Part shown: in pieces, positions 1-9,954 of the stretch | How positions within the stretch are numbered: the stretch's first letter is position 1 | How the letters are laid out: each line of letters opens with the position of its first letter | IMG/VR virus record: IMGVR_UViG_3300043395_000503 | Span: 1-45,680 of that record | Strand: one strand, 5' to 3' | Source of the DNA: a virus | Length of the DNA: 45,680 nucleotides | The notes under the pieces: generated by a model | Told to the model about the DNA's origin: nothing | Databases searched by the model: none | The model's input: only the letters and a program-made list of their open reading frames with translations | Translations under genes and position numbers: made by a program

Positions 1-973
1 CGCCAATAGTACTAATACCTGATTCGTACACACCTGCAGATGTGGCTGCAAGGTGTTCAAGGTTGCCATTGGAATATGTCGAGTTAGCGGCCTTAAACAA
101 GGGGTTATAGGTCGCATAATTCCCCCGCACCTCACCGCCCACACCCGTGTCGGTCTCGCTGCCGTTGGTGGGTACGTCTACGAGGCTGTCGTTGCCTGCA
201 CCTGCGGTGACGGATAGGTTGTTCGGCGTCCAGTTGTTGCCGTTACCGGAGCTGTCTTTACCCAGCGTGGTGGCAGTGGCGGCGGAGTTATCGCTGAAGT
301 CAAGCTTGAAGCCGTTGGTGCCGTAACTACCCGCATAACGCTTGGGCATCCACACGCCGGTGGTGGCAGAGAACTCACCGAATGATGAAGCCGTTAATTG
401 CTGACCATCGATAAAATGTACATCAGCTAAATAGGCGTCAATATATTGCCCATATATATTATGCGAGCCAAGCGTGTGCGGAATCGCGGAGTTAATTGCT
501 GAATCAGCATTTTGGGTATAGACATCAGTAGCTCCATTTGGAACCTCAACGCCGTTGATATAACCTCTGACTCTGTTTGAGTTGCTTGCTTGTGTAGTGT
601 CTATGGCTATTACAATGTGATACCAGGATGAATTATCCCTGAATTTTATCCAGGTGCCGCCGGCGGACATTCCAGCGAAATAACTATAAGCGTTGTTGTA
701 ATCATAGTAACGCAGATAGTCACCAGGTGACCACAAGATATCTGCTCGATTGGTCGTAGAATTAGATGCTCCGAATATATTGATGTAGGCGCTGTCACTA
801 TTTCTTAACTTTTTAATCCAAAACGCCATCGTCCACGTCTTGCGGTTGCCGGCGGATGCGGGGGTGCGGCTGAGGTACGCCGAGTCGGCTGAGTTGAATC
901 TCAGCGAACGTGAGACAGCGTACCCACCACCACCTTCCTGCCCCAATAAGAGGCTGTTGTTCAAGGCGCTCAT
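1..973 (-). CDS. Tail fibre-like protein with LamG-type domain, C-terminus cut by window edge
   Basis: This reading frame starts at the ATG at 973, which overlaps the stop of the tail fibre gene (ATGA), and runs open to base 1. The protein begins MSALNNSLLLGQEGGGGY and continues with a concanavalin/LamG-like jelly-roll region (motifs LRFNSADSAYLSRTP, KTWTMAFWIKK, SWYHIVIAIDT, RVRGYINGVEV, DAYLADVHFIDGQ). This architecture is common in cyanophage tail or receptor-binding proteins. The piece at 44951-45680 looks like the C-terminal part of the same kind of protein, but joining base 1 directly to base 45680 is out of frame, so sequence between them is missing. The role is probably carbohydrate binding at the host surface. 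Family resemblance is good; the exact receptor is unknown. Confidence 0.75.
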   Translation of the reverse strand, partial: MSALNNSLLLGQEGGGGYAVSRSLRFNSADSAYLSRTPASAGNRKTWTMAFWIKKLRNSDSAYINIFGASNSTTNRADILWSPGDYLRYYDYNNAYSYFAGMSAGGTWIKFRDNSSWYHIVIAIDTTQASNSNRVRGYINGVEVPNGATDVYTQNADSAINSAIPHTLGSHNIYGQYIDAYLADVHFIDGQQLTASSFGEFSATTGVWMPKRYAGSYGTNGFKLDFSDNSAATATTLGKDSSGNGNNWTPNNLSVTAGAGNDSLVDVPTNGSETDTGVGGEVRGNYATYNPLFKAANSTYSNGNLEHLAATSAGVYESGISTIG

Positions 974-2757
974 TTCACGTCACCGATAAACCGCACAGCA
1001 ATACGAGTCGTTGACTCAACGTGATAGGCCAGCAGATCCACAGCATTGGCCGTTGTGGTGAGCGTCGGTGCTGTGCCCCCTGGGAACTTAAAGACGCTGT
1101 TGTAGGCCAGCGTTCTGGAGCCGGTGCCGTCCTGGACGACACGGATCACACCGCTCTGACCAGCGACAACATTCGTCGGGGCGCCAAGGGTGCGGTTACC
1201 ACCGAGCGTGACCTGGAACTGGTTACCAAGGCTCAGGTCCGTGGCGATGGTTGCTGCATCGGTGAGCGTGACGTAGGCGCCGCGTTGAGCTTTGGTAAAC
1301 GTCTGAGCAGTGTCAGTAACAGCGTTATTAGCGTTGTATGCCTGAACGGTCGTACCGATAGCAGACGTTGGTACATAGCTGCTCATACCAGCTTGGGTCT
1401 GGTAAGTACTGGCAGCCGTAGCAGAAGTCAAGTAACCACTAATGGAAGCACCAGCAGGGATTGTGACCGTACCTGTAAACGTCGGACTAGCTAGTGGTGC
1501 ATAGGTCGTACCAGCAGAGGTGGTCGTCAGGTAAGACGACATACCAGACTGGGTTTGATATGTTGATGCAGCGTTGCTTTGAGTGAGATAAGTACTGGCA
1601 GCGTTACTCTGCGTCAGGTAAGTTGATGCAGCAGTGGTGGCATCCAACTTGGCGCTGTCAAGAGCAAGGATGTCGGTCTCAGCCTGATTGAGATCTGTCT
1701 GGAGTGTCGTAATTGCATCTCCATACCGAGTCTCTGGATCATTCGGGAAATACTGAATCCAGTTCCAGGTAGAACCTGCAGTGGTATAGACAATACGAAC
1801 ACTAAGTCCAGAATCACCAACAAACCCTGCAGGCTTACCACTCAGCGGACTGAAGCTCTCAATACCAGTCGAGTTGACAACTTCAACAGCATCGTTATTA
1901 GCAGGACTCGCCGGAATTGCAGCAACGTTAGCTACGGTGTCATACAAGATGGCATTAGCCACAGCAGAAGCTGCAGCGTTAGCAACTGCGGAGGCTGTAT
2001 TGGCGGTGGAAAGAGCGGTGGAGGCGTTAGAACTGGCTGTATTGGCCGTAGTGATCGCATTAGAAGCATTTGTTGCAGCAGTATTAGCTGTAGTGACAGC
2101 AGAGCTTGCATTAGTAGATGCTGTATTTGCCGTAGAGACAGCAGCAGTTGCATTGGTGCTAGCTGTGTTGGCCGTGCTCAGAGCCGTGTTAGCGGTACTA
2201 AGAGCAGTAGCAGCGTTGGTAGCAGCAGTGTTAGCAGTGCTAAGTGCTGTAGCAGCGTTAGTGCTAGCCGTGTTGGCAGTAGACACAGCAGCACTGGCGT
2301 TGGTGCTAGCCGTGTTAGCTGTGGTTACAGCAGCAGAAGCGTTAGTAGACGCAGTGTTAGCCGTTGCAGTAGCTGCGTTGGCGGTGCTAAGGGCTGTGTT
2401 AGCCGTTGTCGTGGCACTGTTAGCCGTTGAGATAGCAGACGTAGCATCCCTGTTGGACTCCTGCGTCACATACAGGTTCTGAGTGAAGTTATCGTTCAGA
2501 TCCTGAGAACGAATAGCAGAACCAGGATAGAACTGAGCAGCAAGAGCCGCATCATCAGTGACACGATAGATCCGAATAGCAGCTCCATTCGCAGGAGCGG
2601 TATTGAATTGGATCGTAGTAGCGTTGGCTAAGGTGTATGCAGTTGTAATCGTACCGTTCAAGGAAACCTTGATATCGGTAGTCTCAAGATATGGGAAAGT
2701 AAAAGAAAAGAGGACGGTAGATCCGTCCCCTGTGTAGGTATTCTGAGTGACGGCCAT
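970..2757 (-). CDS. gp17: T7 gp17-like tail fibre protein
   Basis: The 595-residue protein opens with the conserved T7 tail-fibre N-terminal domain that attaches the fibre to the tail (MAVTQNTYTGDGSTVLFSF, then the DDAALAAQFYPGSAIRSQDLN region). Residues about 108-270 are a long run of 14-residue repeats rich in Ala, Thr and Asn (TANTASTNASAAV type), expected to form a trimeric coiled or beta-rich shaft. A second short repeat (ASTYLTQSNA) lies near residues 380-430. The C-terminal part should be the distal tip. It follows the gp16-like gene by 5 bp and overlaps the next fibre-like gene by 4 bp. The order internal core proteins then gp17 is the T7 order. Confidence 0.92.
   Translation of the reverse strand: MAVTQNTYTGDGSTVLFSFTFPYLETTDIKVSLNGTITTAYTLANATTIQFNTAPANGAAIRIYRVTDDAALAAQFYPGSAIRSQDLNDNFTQNLYVTQESNRDATSAISTANSATTTANTALSTANAATATANTASTNASAAVTTANTASTNASAAVSTANTASTNAATALSTANTAATNAATALSTANTALSTANTASTNATAAVSTANTASTNASSAVTTANTAATNASNAITTANTASSNASTALSTANTASAVANAAASAVANAILYDTVANVAAIPASPANNDAVEVVNSTGIESFSPLSGKPAGFVGDSGLSVRIVYTTAGSTWNWIQYFPNDPETRYGDAITTLQTDLNQAETDILALDSAKLDATTAASTYLTQSNAASTYLTQSNAASTYQTQSGMSSYLTTTSAGTTYAPLASPTFTGTVTIPAGASISGYLTSATAASTYQTQAGMSSYVPTSAIGTTVQAYNANNAVTDTAQTFTKAQRGAYVTLTDAATIATDLSLGNQFQVTLGGNRTLGAPTNVVAGQSGVIRVVQDGTGSRTLAYNSVFKFPGGTAPTLTTTANAVDLLAYHVESTTRIAVRFIGDVK
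1955..2440 (-). repeat. 42-bp tandem repeat block in the tail fibre shaft
   Basis: Degenerate tandem units of 42 bp encode 14-residue repeats (two heptads) of the form TANTASTNAxAAVS. One half unit of 21 bp (ALSTANT) is inserted in the array near 2180-2200. The low-complexity composition also leaves a long open frame on the opposite strand, which is an artefact. Confidence 0.85.
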
Positions 2758-2762
2758 GACGC

Positions 2763-5700
2763 TTATTTAGCGATGTCTAAGAGTTGTTGAACTTGGTCAG
2801 CCCTCTGTGAGTTGCCTTGTTTACGTTGGGTGGCCGCAAGAGCTTCTAGACGAGCTTGTTGGTTGAGTTGTTGGATATCAGGTGAATCGTTCATCAGGTG
2901 CTGCCAAGCGTTTACCTTGGCTTCCTTCAGAATGCGCTCAATACGAGCATTGTGGAAGGTAGTTGAGGCGTCATACCGACGACCATTATCCCGATCATTC
3001 TCCATCTGAACGATAGACTCAATGACCTTGGGATCTTGGAATAAAGCCTGAAGCTTACCTTCGATATTCTGCTGACTGACGTAGTACTGGAACTTTGACT
3101 TGAGATCAGGACGACCTTCAAGAGACTCCTTATTAGGGCCAGTATTGAATGTCAGTTTCAGATCAACTCCACTACGGAAGAGAAGATCCCTAGTTGGGTT
3201 GACAGTTGGATTGACCATGAATGGAGACACACCATTCCAGAGACGAACTGCAAGGTTGTAGTCCTGGAGTGGTTGACCATTTAGGATGTCATATCGGTAG
3301 TTAGGTGTAATACCAGATACTACGTCAACGTACAGGTTGCGGTTGTAGATACTTTGCTGGAAGCCTTTCTCCAGTTCACGCATACCAGGACTGATCAACT
3401 TACCAATCTCATTACGCATACCACTCAGTGGTACTTGGTTGTTAGCCAGGTTAGCTGCAATCTGAGGTAGCTTCATACCACCTTGGAATGCTTCAGTGAC
3501 CTGGAACAAACCAGCCATAAAGGATTTATTGGTTACGTTCTGAGAGATCAGATAAGCAATAGCACCAAGTTGATCACCAGTCTTCTGCTCACCCATGACC
3601 TTAGAAGCATCACCAACATCAGCAATGAAGCTAAGGATGGTGTTGAACGGCTCTAGGGCTTCATAGGAGACATAGGTATCACCAATACGGATGGAACGAG
3701 GACGCCATCCAAACTGCTGCCATGCTTCACGGAGTTGACGATCAGAAGGACCGTTACCTGTAACGACACCATTAGCAACAGCCATAGCAACCATAGTGGT
3801 AAAGCCATAGCCAATAGCCTGACGACCACGCACAGTAGCCCTAGCGATCTCTAGGTCTTCAGGAGTCTTGATACCGTACTTGAGGAGCTGTGGGTCATCA
3901 AAGGTACGTGTCAAAATATCTGTGTGCTCTTTAATGATGTTATTGACGATTGGTGTGTACTTGGAAGTCATATCCAAAGCATTCACACCAGTCTTCATAA
4001 ACAGCATGAAGGGACGGAGGTAAGGCTGTGCTTTGAATGCTTCATCGAGCTTCTTAGCAAAACCATCCAACTCCTTTGTCATGGTTGCTTCGCTGTAGGC
4101 ATACTTAGCCAATTCATCAGAGAGTTGACCATCAGCGGTAAAGATCTTGTTTTCAAACCTACCTTCAGCTTCTTGAATAAGACGAGGAATATCAGCGTCA
4201 TCCCAAGCCTTACCCATCTGCTTAGCCTGGTCCCATACTTCCATCACGGCACGTTGCCTGATAGAGGCACGACCGATCATGTTCTTAAAGAACGTATCAG
4301 AGGCCTGGAGGATCCTGGGACCGTAGTTGAAGATTGGCAGCTTGTTCATCGTACGGAGGAAGTTAGCGATCTCCATGGTCGCCTTGTCTCCATCTGTGCC
4401 ATACAGCTTTGCACTTTCCTTCAGTGCTTCCCACTCATAGTCCTTAGCGTTAGGCATAACACCACGCCATCCATCTTCCATCTGTGTGTAAGCGTGGAAG
4501 TCAGCTACAGCACGCTTCCAAGACTCACCAATGGATTCATACATAGCTCCAAGAGAAGCGTATGCACCACGGATAACACCTTCTTTATCTGCCTGCCCAA
4601 GGCTGCCAACAATAGTGGCAACAGGACGCATTACGGTACCAATACCAGTGCCAACCGAAGCACGAATAGGTGTCTTAGGACCAGACAACATGGAGTTGAT
4701 ACCCATTGTTGCTGCCTCATCAATGATCTTGTTACGGACTACAGCATCACCATCACGGTAACCACGTAGGTTACGAGACATGAAGGCATTGAAGTCAACA
4801 AGCATCGACTTGTTAGCACCATTAGTAGCTACAAAGTGGTTAAATACCTGGAGTAGCTCATCGTTAGCATTGTCTCTAACGAGCTGTTTAAGAGCCTCAG
4901 AAGACTCCATGACAGCACGATCAGAGGCTTCCATCATGGTGCCAAGGTCTTCCAAACCAGGAGAGAACCTACGCAGGTTCCAGGAAGACAGCATTGATGT
5001 TTCCTTACGGATACGGGTAAGGGCAGCCCATCGGGCGATGATTCCATCCATCAAACCGCCAGGTGCATTAACAGCCACTTCATCGGCAACATTCACAGCA
5101 CCCCTAGCAAGGTCACGCATACCGTGGGTAAGTTGGCCAATGACAAGATCAGTAGCGATCAGCTGTGAATGGTTAAGGATCTCACGACCTTCAATAATGG
5201 TCTTGGGAAGTTCACCACCATTCTTGGTACGAGAGAAGCTATCAATGAACCCACGAAGCTCATTCTCATCCAGATCTGTGATAGCACGTTGGCTACCACC
5301 ATCATTTAGGAAGCGATACAGCTCAGTAGCTGCCTCCACAAAGTCTTCCTTGATATTCTGCGGTGTCTTCTTGCCACCATAAAGGGCTTGGAATGCAGGA
5401 TCAGCAACCAGCTGGTCTGCAATCTGATCAATCTGACGCTTACTAAGACCAGGAGCACCGTACTCAAGTCTACGGATATGAGCTTCAGTAAGGGGACCAC
5501 GAGGAGAACCTTGTGATTGCTCCCAATCATTACGAATAGCGATCATATCCCGCACACCCTTAGTAGGACGTGAGGTGTTAGTAAGGGCTTGGTTATCAGT
5601 TACATCACCCTCATCATAATAAGCAGGGTTCTGACGAGGAGCACCATTCTGCATATCCTCTAGGAGTTGATCTTCTGCAACTTCTTGGTTAGCCTTGCCT

Positions 5701-6848
5701 TGCTTCTCAGCACGACGAGAGAAGTCACGAGTATTACCCCAATCAAGTTGATGCTTCTCAGAAGCCTTAGCCATCAGCTGTAGCTTCTCATCCTCACCAA
5801 GTACCTTCCAGTGGTCGATACCAAGTACTTCGTTGTTAGCCTTCCACTCAGAAAGGGTCGGGAACTCACCCTTAACCATTGATGGGTCAATACCCATAGC
5901 AGCAGCTTGCTCTTTAGCTAGAGCATCAGCACCTGCTTTTTCCTTACGGTATTGAGCAGCTTCATAGTCCTTCTGAGCGTAACGTTGTACTTGCTCAGTC
6001 TTTTGTGCATACTCAATCCTAGAAGACCGCTCAAGGGCCTCCTGAGTCGGATTAGGTACATTCCCCTTAGCGGCGGGCTTGAGGCTCCTTGCAGCGGCTC
6101 CTACGCCCTCCAGAGCACCGTCTATGACCAGGCCAATACCTAGTCCCTCAGCTGTGTTCATAAGAGCACGCTGAGCAGGAGACATATCCTCTGTAGTAGC
6201 AATAGGCTTCAGCACATTCGACCATTCAGGTTTCATCTGAATGAGTGCTGCAGCTACGTTGCCTTGCTGAGAGGTGTTGCTGATGGTGTCATAAACAGCA
6301 CCCTGGACAGCACCTGCAGCAAGACGACCTGCTGTAGAGGCTTTGGCAGCCATCTGAAGGCCTTTAACGCCCTTGATGGCCATACCAACCTTGCCGACAC
6401 CAACCATGCCGATACCGAATTCAGTAACGGTACGAATGGCATTACCCCATACAGTACGAGTAATAGGCTTCTCTTTAATGACAAGCGGGTTGTCGTAGAG
6501 GTAGGGCTTCTGTGGGGTATCAGGTTGATAGAACTTGGGATCAAAGAACTTAGGAAGACTGACAACACTGTTGTAGGCGTCAATAAGACCACCACCAATC
6601 GCATTACCAGCTTCAGTCAGATTCTCACCAAGACCAAACTTCTTAGGATCTTTAATTTCATGGGAACCCTTCAGTGAGCCATCAGGGTTCTTCTTGGCAG
6701 CCATCTCCTGCTCTGCCTTTTTGGTGGCTGCGGCTTCGGCATTGGCTGCTTGTTTATCGGCTTGAATCTCTTGATTAATAGCCTCCAAATTGTTATATCG
6801 GTTTAAGGCATCTTGATTTACCTCAAACTGATCATCAAATGTGCTCAT
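2763..6848 (-). CDS. gp16: Internal virion (core) protein, gp16-like
   Basis: This 1361-residue protein is the largest of the window and sits between the gp15-like gene and the tail fibre gene, the position of T7 gp16. In T7 the gp14-gp15-gp16 proteins form the internal core and are ejected to build the channel across the host envelope. Residues about 150-190 hold a Gly/Ala-rich, membrane-prone stretch (FGIGMVGVGKVGMAIKGV), and another lies near residue 1020 (GYGFTTMVAMAVANGVVTG). No transglycosylase motif is visible at the N-terminus, unlike T7 gp16; the cell-wall hydrolase here is in the preceding protein. Its ATG overlaps the upstream stop (ATGA). Assignment rests mainly on size and synteny. 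Confidence 0.82.
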   Translation of the reverse strand: MSTFDDQFEVNQDALNRYNNLEAINQEIQADKQAANAEAAATKKAEQEMAAKKNPDGSLKGSHEIKDPKKFGLGENLTEAGNAIGGGLIDAYNSVVSLPKFFDPKFYQPDTPQKPYLYDNPLVIKEKPITRTVWGNAIRTVTEFGIGMVGVGKVGMAIKGVKGLQMAAKASTAGRLAAGAVQGAVYDTISNTSQQGNVAAALIQMKPEWSNVLKPIATTEDMSPAQRALMNTAEGLGIGLVIDGALEGVGAAARSLKPAAKGNVPNPTQEALERSSRIEYAQKTEQVQRYAQKDYEAAQYRKEKAGADALAKEQAAAMGIDPSMVKGEFPTLSEWKANNEVLGIDHWKVLGEDEKLQLMAKASEKHQLDWGNTRDFSRRAEKQGKANQEVAEDQLLEDMQNGAPRQNPAYYDEGDVTDNQALTNTSRPTKGVRDMIAIRNDWEQSQGSPRGPLTEAHIRRLEYGAPGLSKRQIDQIADQLVADPAFQALYGGKKTPQNIKEDFVEAATELYRFLNDGGSQRAITDLDENELRGFIDSFSRTKNGGELPKTIIEGREILNHSQLIATDLVIGQLTHGMRDLARGAVNVADEVAVNAPGGLMDGIIARWAALTRIRKETSMLSSWNLRRFSPGLEDLGTMMEASDRAVMESSEALKQLVRDNANDELLQVFNHFVATNGANKSMLVDFNAFMSRNLRGYRDGDAVVRNKIIDEAATMGINSMLSGPKTPIRASVGTGIGTVMRPVATIVGSLGQADKEGVIRGAYASLGAMYESIGESWKRAVADFHAYTQMEDGWRGVMPNAKDYEWEALKESAKLYGTDGDKATMEIANFLRTMNKLPIFNYGPRILQASDTFFKNMIGRASIRQRAVMEVWDQAKQMGKAWDDADIPRLIQEAEGRFENKIFTADGQLSDELAKYAYSEATMTKELDGFAKKLDEAFKAQPYLRPFMLFMKTGVNALDMTSKYTPIVNNIIKEHTDILTRTFDDPQLLKYGIKTPEDLEIARATVRGRQAIGYGFTTMVAMAVANGVVTGNGPSDRQLREAWQQFGWRPRSIRIGDTYVSYEALEPFNTILSFIADVGDASKVMGEQKTGDQLGAIAYLISQNVTNKSFMAGLFQVTEAFQGGMKLPQIAANLANNQVPLSGMRNEIGKLISPGMRELEKGFQQSIYNRNLYVDVVSGITPNYRYDILNGQPLQDYNLAVRLWNGVSPFMVNPTVNPTRDLLFRSGVDLKLTFNTGPNKESLEGRPDLKSKFQYYVSQQNIEGKLQALFQDPKVIESIVQMENDRDNGRRYDASTTFHNARIERILKEAKVNAWQHLMNDSPDIQQLNQQARLEALAATQRKQGNSQRADQVQQLLDIAK

Positions 6849-9800
6849 ACAGCATTACCGTGAAGAATGTTAAACCGCCTACCATCTGGCAGTGCAATCG
6901 TTAGTTTGTCTCCGTATTCAGTCCTTACTTTCCCTACAACCCAGGCGCCATTGCGGAGGACTACCTTTGTACCTTGAGGCATGGCATAGTCCCAGCCAGC
7001 ATGGACGCGAGCACCACCATCTCTAGATGCACCAAATTGACCACCATCTACGGTTACACCTGAGCTAACAGGAAGTAGACCACTAGCTGTTTGGAAGCCA
7101 ACATAGTTATCCAGCGAGTTACGGGAGAAGAACTTACCGTTGTCTTGTTTAATGTCCAGGTGGGGACCAAAGTGACCAGGACCACTAGGACCAATACCGC
7201 CTACCTTGTAGATGACACTGGACTTCATCCGAGACACATCAAAGTTGGGGTTGTTGAGGTTTGCCTTGGCAGTGTTTAGAGCAGCACCTAGTTGGTTAGG
7301 CTTGACGTATTGAAGACCAATCCATTCACTACCCATTCCATAGATAGCTTCGTTAAGTGACTCTTGACCTTTGAAGAACTTACCGGCTCTACGGTGGATC
7401 AAAGCAATGGCAAGTTTATCTTGCGTATTTTGATCATACAAGTCTGAACGACTCGCTTTACCTTGAGAGACAAGACCAGCAAGAGTGCCACCTACAATCT
7501 GATAGCGACCAGTGGCGTGTAGTTTGCCTCGTGCTTGAAGGTCCATAACCTCTCCAACAGTCATCTGTGTGAGAGGACGACCAAACCTCCCAAGACCTGT
7601 ACCAGAGCCGATTGCTACATGACCACCTGCATCACCACCTGTGTTTAGGGAGTCGTACCCACCAAACTTAGTATCATTACTGGATTCTTTACTAGCGATC
7701 ATATCTAGCAGACCCTGGTAAGGAGCACCAGGACCACCACTCATTGCATAAGCCTGAGCAGTTCTAGCCAGTGAGGGACGGAAGGTCATAAGACCACGGA
7801 ACTGTGGACGTACACCCTCATAGACAGCAGCAGCTGGAGGACGTGTGACAGGCTTCTGACCAGCACTCTCCATCAAGATGTCCATAATCTCGTATGGAGT
7901 CATGTTGGGGTACATGTCATTCATCGCATAAACGAAGCGAGGAATAGCACCACCTTTACCTACGTTCTTCACAGCTACTACCTCATCATGAGTGAGGATG
8001 TTTGTCTTAGTGATTATTTTATGGTCCTCAGCAATACGGTTGCGAATCTGGGAGATACGACGGATTGACTGCTGTTGACCGCTATCACGACTGAGGTATT
8101 GGAAACCAGCATCATCACCAGAAGCAGGCTGACCACCACTCATCTTGAGTGCATAGCGACCATCACCCTTCTGACCTTTGACAATATCCTTAGAGATCTC
8201 CTGCCATGCCTCTTGATAGGCCTGCTCAGGTTGGGCACCTTGACCCATAAGTTTCTGAGCACGAGCCTCAAGGTCTTGATGGGCAATAGCCTGCATCATG
8301 TAGAACTGACCGTTTAGTTGATCAGGGCTAGCTGCTAATAGGCCCATAGACTTCTTGAGTTCTTGATCAACAGCTTTCTTAGTGCTGGTGACAAACTCTT
8401 TACTAGCCGTATCACCTTGCTTAGCGAAGGAGCGATACTGGTTGATGAGGGTAGTGCTGTACTTACCACTCATTAGTTCAAGAGTAGTGAGTTGACCTGA
8501 ACGAGCTTTAAGCTCTAGTTGTTGCTTAGCCTCAGCATCAGCCAGTTCTTCAGTAGTAGTGAACTTAGTTACATCACCGGGAGGATGCTCTCGGAATGTC
8601 TGCCTCCACCACTCTTCATATTGCTTCTTTTCCTCTTCATTCAGAGGACCATTTTGAGTGACGTAATCATGGAGCTGTGCAATGGCATCCTTCTTATCCT
8701 TCTCTAGATCAAACTCTTGTTGGCGATACTGCTTGACATTAAAGTCATTGATCGCATTTTCAAGTTTGGCAAGGTCACGACCATACAGCTCACCAAATGG
8801 TTTATCGCTTTTGGCGCCATTGAGTGTGACACCAAGACCACGCAACTCTTCAAGATCAGCTGCTTGGAACTGACCACTAGCTGCCATATCGACCATAATG
8901 TCGATAGCAGCAAGACGCTGGTTACGAAGACCTACGCTAGTACCACCTGATGTACGTTGGATCCAATCGAGAACCCCTTGAGCACCAGTAGCTTTGAAGT
9001 CGGTAACAAACTCATTGGTTTGCTGTTCTTTGTACTCAGCAGCTAGTGCCTTTTGACGATCATTAGCAAACGAGATCTTTTCTTGATTCTCAACATCACG
9101 CATCCCTTTGAAGAGATACTCATTGAGGAACTTACCATCAAGACCACGATACTGCTTCATGTACTCAGTTCTAAGCTGAGCATTGACAGCAGCCCAAATA
9201 GCAGGACCAGCGTTACGTGCAGTGTTTAGCGTGTAGGCTTCACCGTTGATCTCAAACTCACGGTCTTGGTTCTCAGCCCTAAACAGTGGGTAGTTATCCG
9301 CACCCTGAATGGCAAACGCCTTCATGGCACCGTAAGCCTTACGACCACTCAGACCACGGATCTGAGCAATCTGTTCAGCCGATACCCCACGTTCCTGGAG
9401 CTGTTGTGTGACGTTGTTAGTAGCTTGATCGAAGGCATCAATCTTTGCTTCACCAGCCTTGAGAGCGTTGTACTCTTCAAGAGTGATGCCTAGTTCAAAG
9501 ATAGCATTGTAGCCAGCAAGTTCATCTGCTTCATCTTTTTGTTCTTGATAGACAGCTAACTGCTTACCAAGAGTTTGAGAGAAGGATGCAAGAGCCTTGG
9601 TAGTCTGCTCAATATTACCAGCCCTTACATTAGCATTCTCGGCTTCAATCCGATAATTCTGTTGGAGAGCCTTCTGATATGTTTCCCTGAAGCCCTTTTG
9701 GAGATTGTAGTTACTTTCTCGGTTACGAGCTTCTAATTGATTCTTACGCTCTAGACCCGCTGCAAAAGCATCACGATTTTCCTGCTCCTGTCTGCGGACG

Positions 9801-9919
9801 GCTTGCATACCACGTATGGTGCGCTCACCCTCCGCCAGGATTCTTGCAGTTTGATCTGGTGCTTTGATCGGGTCAAATGCTGTACGCTGGGCGTACCCTT
9901 GGTACGAGATTTGATCCAT
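6845..9919 (-). CDS. gp15: Internal virion protein, gp15-like, with C-terminal muramidase and M23-like regions
   Basis: The 1024-residue protein occupies the gp15 position. The first 600 residues are mostly charged and helical. Around residues 725-860 there is a phage lysozyme/muramidase-like domain: IASKESSND with a likely catalytic Glu, then ATGRYQIVGGTLAGL and NTQDKLAIALI, as in lambda-type muramidases. The last 100 residues resemble an M23 peptidase (RVHAGWDYAMPQGTKVV giving HxxxD, then PDGRRFNILHGN), but the protein stops right after this and lacks the usual C-terminal HxH strand. A GPHLDIK motif that resembles that strand lies upstream instead. The role is probably local peptidoglycan digestion during genome entry. 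The domain calls come from motifs by eye. Confidence 0.8.
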   Translation of the reverse strand: MDQISYQGYAQRTAFDPIKAPDQTARILAEGERTIRGMQAVRRQEQENRDAFAAGLERKNQLEARNRESNYNLQKGFRETYQKALQQNYRIEAENANVRAGNIEQTTKALASFSQTLGKQLAVYQEQKDEADELAGYNAIFELGITLEEYNALKAGEAKIDAFDQATNNVTQQLQERGVSAEQIAQIRGLSGRKAYGAMKAFAIQGADNYPLFRAENQDREFEINGEAYTLNTARNAGPAIWAAVNAQLRTEYMKQYRGLDGKFLNEYLFKGMRDVENQEKISFANDRQKALAAEYKEQQTNEFVTDFKATGAQGVLDWIQRTSGGTSVGLRNQRLAAIDIMVDMAASGQFQAADLEELRGLGVTLNGAKSDKPFGELYGRDLAKLENAINDFNVKQYRQQEFDLEKDKKDAIAQLHDYVTQNGPLNEEEKKQYEEWWRQTFREHPPGDVTKFTTTEELADAEAKQQLELKARSGQLTTLELMSGKYSTTLINQYRSFAKQGDTASKEFVTSTKKAVDQELKKSMGLLAASPDQLNGQFYMMQAIAHQDLEARAQKLMGQGAQPEQAYQEAWQEISKDIVKGQKGDGRYALKMSGGQPASGDDAGFQYLSRDSGQQQSIRRISQIRNRIAEDHKIITKTNILTHDEVVAVKNVGKGGAIPRFVYAMNDMYPNMTPYEIMDILMESAGQKPVTRPPAAAVYEGVRPQFRGLMTFRPSLARTAQAYAMSGGPGAPYQGLLDMIASKESSNDTKFGGYDSLNTGGDAGGHVAIGSGTGLGRFGRPLTQMTVGEVMDLQARGKLHATGRYQIVGGTLAGLVSQGKASRSDLYDQNTQDKLAIALIHRRAGKFFKGQESLNEAIYGMGSEWIGLQYVKPNQLGAALNTAKANLNNPNFDVSRMKSSVIYKVGGIGPSGPGHFGPHLDIKQDNGKFFSRNSLDNYVGFQTASGLLPVSSGVTVDGGQFGASRDGGARVHAGWDYAMPQGTKVVLRNGAWVVGKVRTEYGDKLTIALPDGRRFNILHGNAV

Positions 9920-9954
9920 TTAAGTGTAATGTCTGATTAACGTTAGCTCTGCTA

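Noticed and set aside
1955-2440. CRISPR-like or minisatellite array
   Set aside because: The repeats are contiguous, degenerate, in frame and encode the fibre shaft. There are no spacers.
1874-2482. 202-codon plus-strand frame inside the tail fibre gene
   Set aside because: It is the complement of the Ala/Thr/Asn repeat, giving an Ala/Leu/Val repeat. It is a composition artefact.
3924-4769. 281-codon plus-strand frame opposite the gp16-like gene
   Set aside because: It has no recognisable domain and lies wholly within a strongly supported minus-strand gene. It is a shadow frame.
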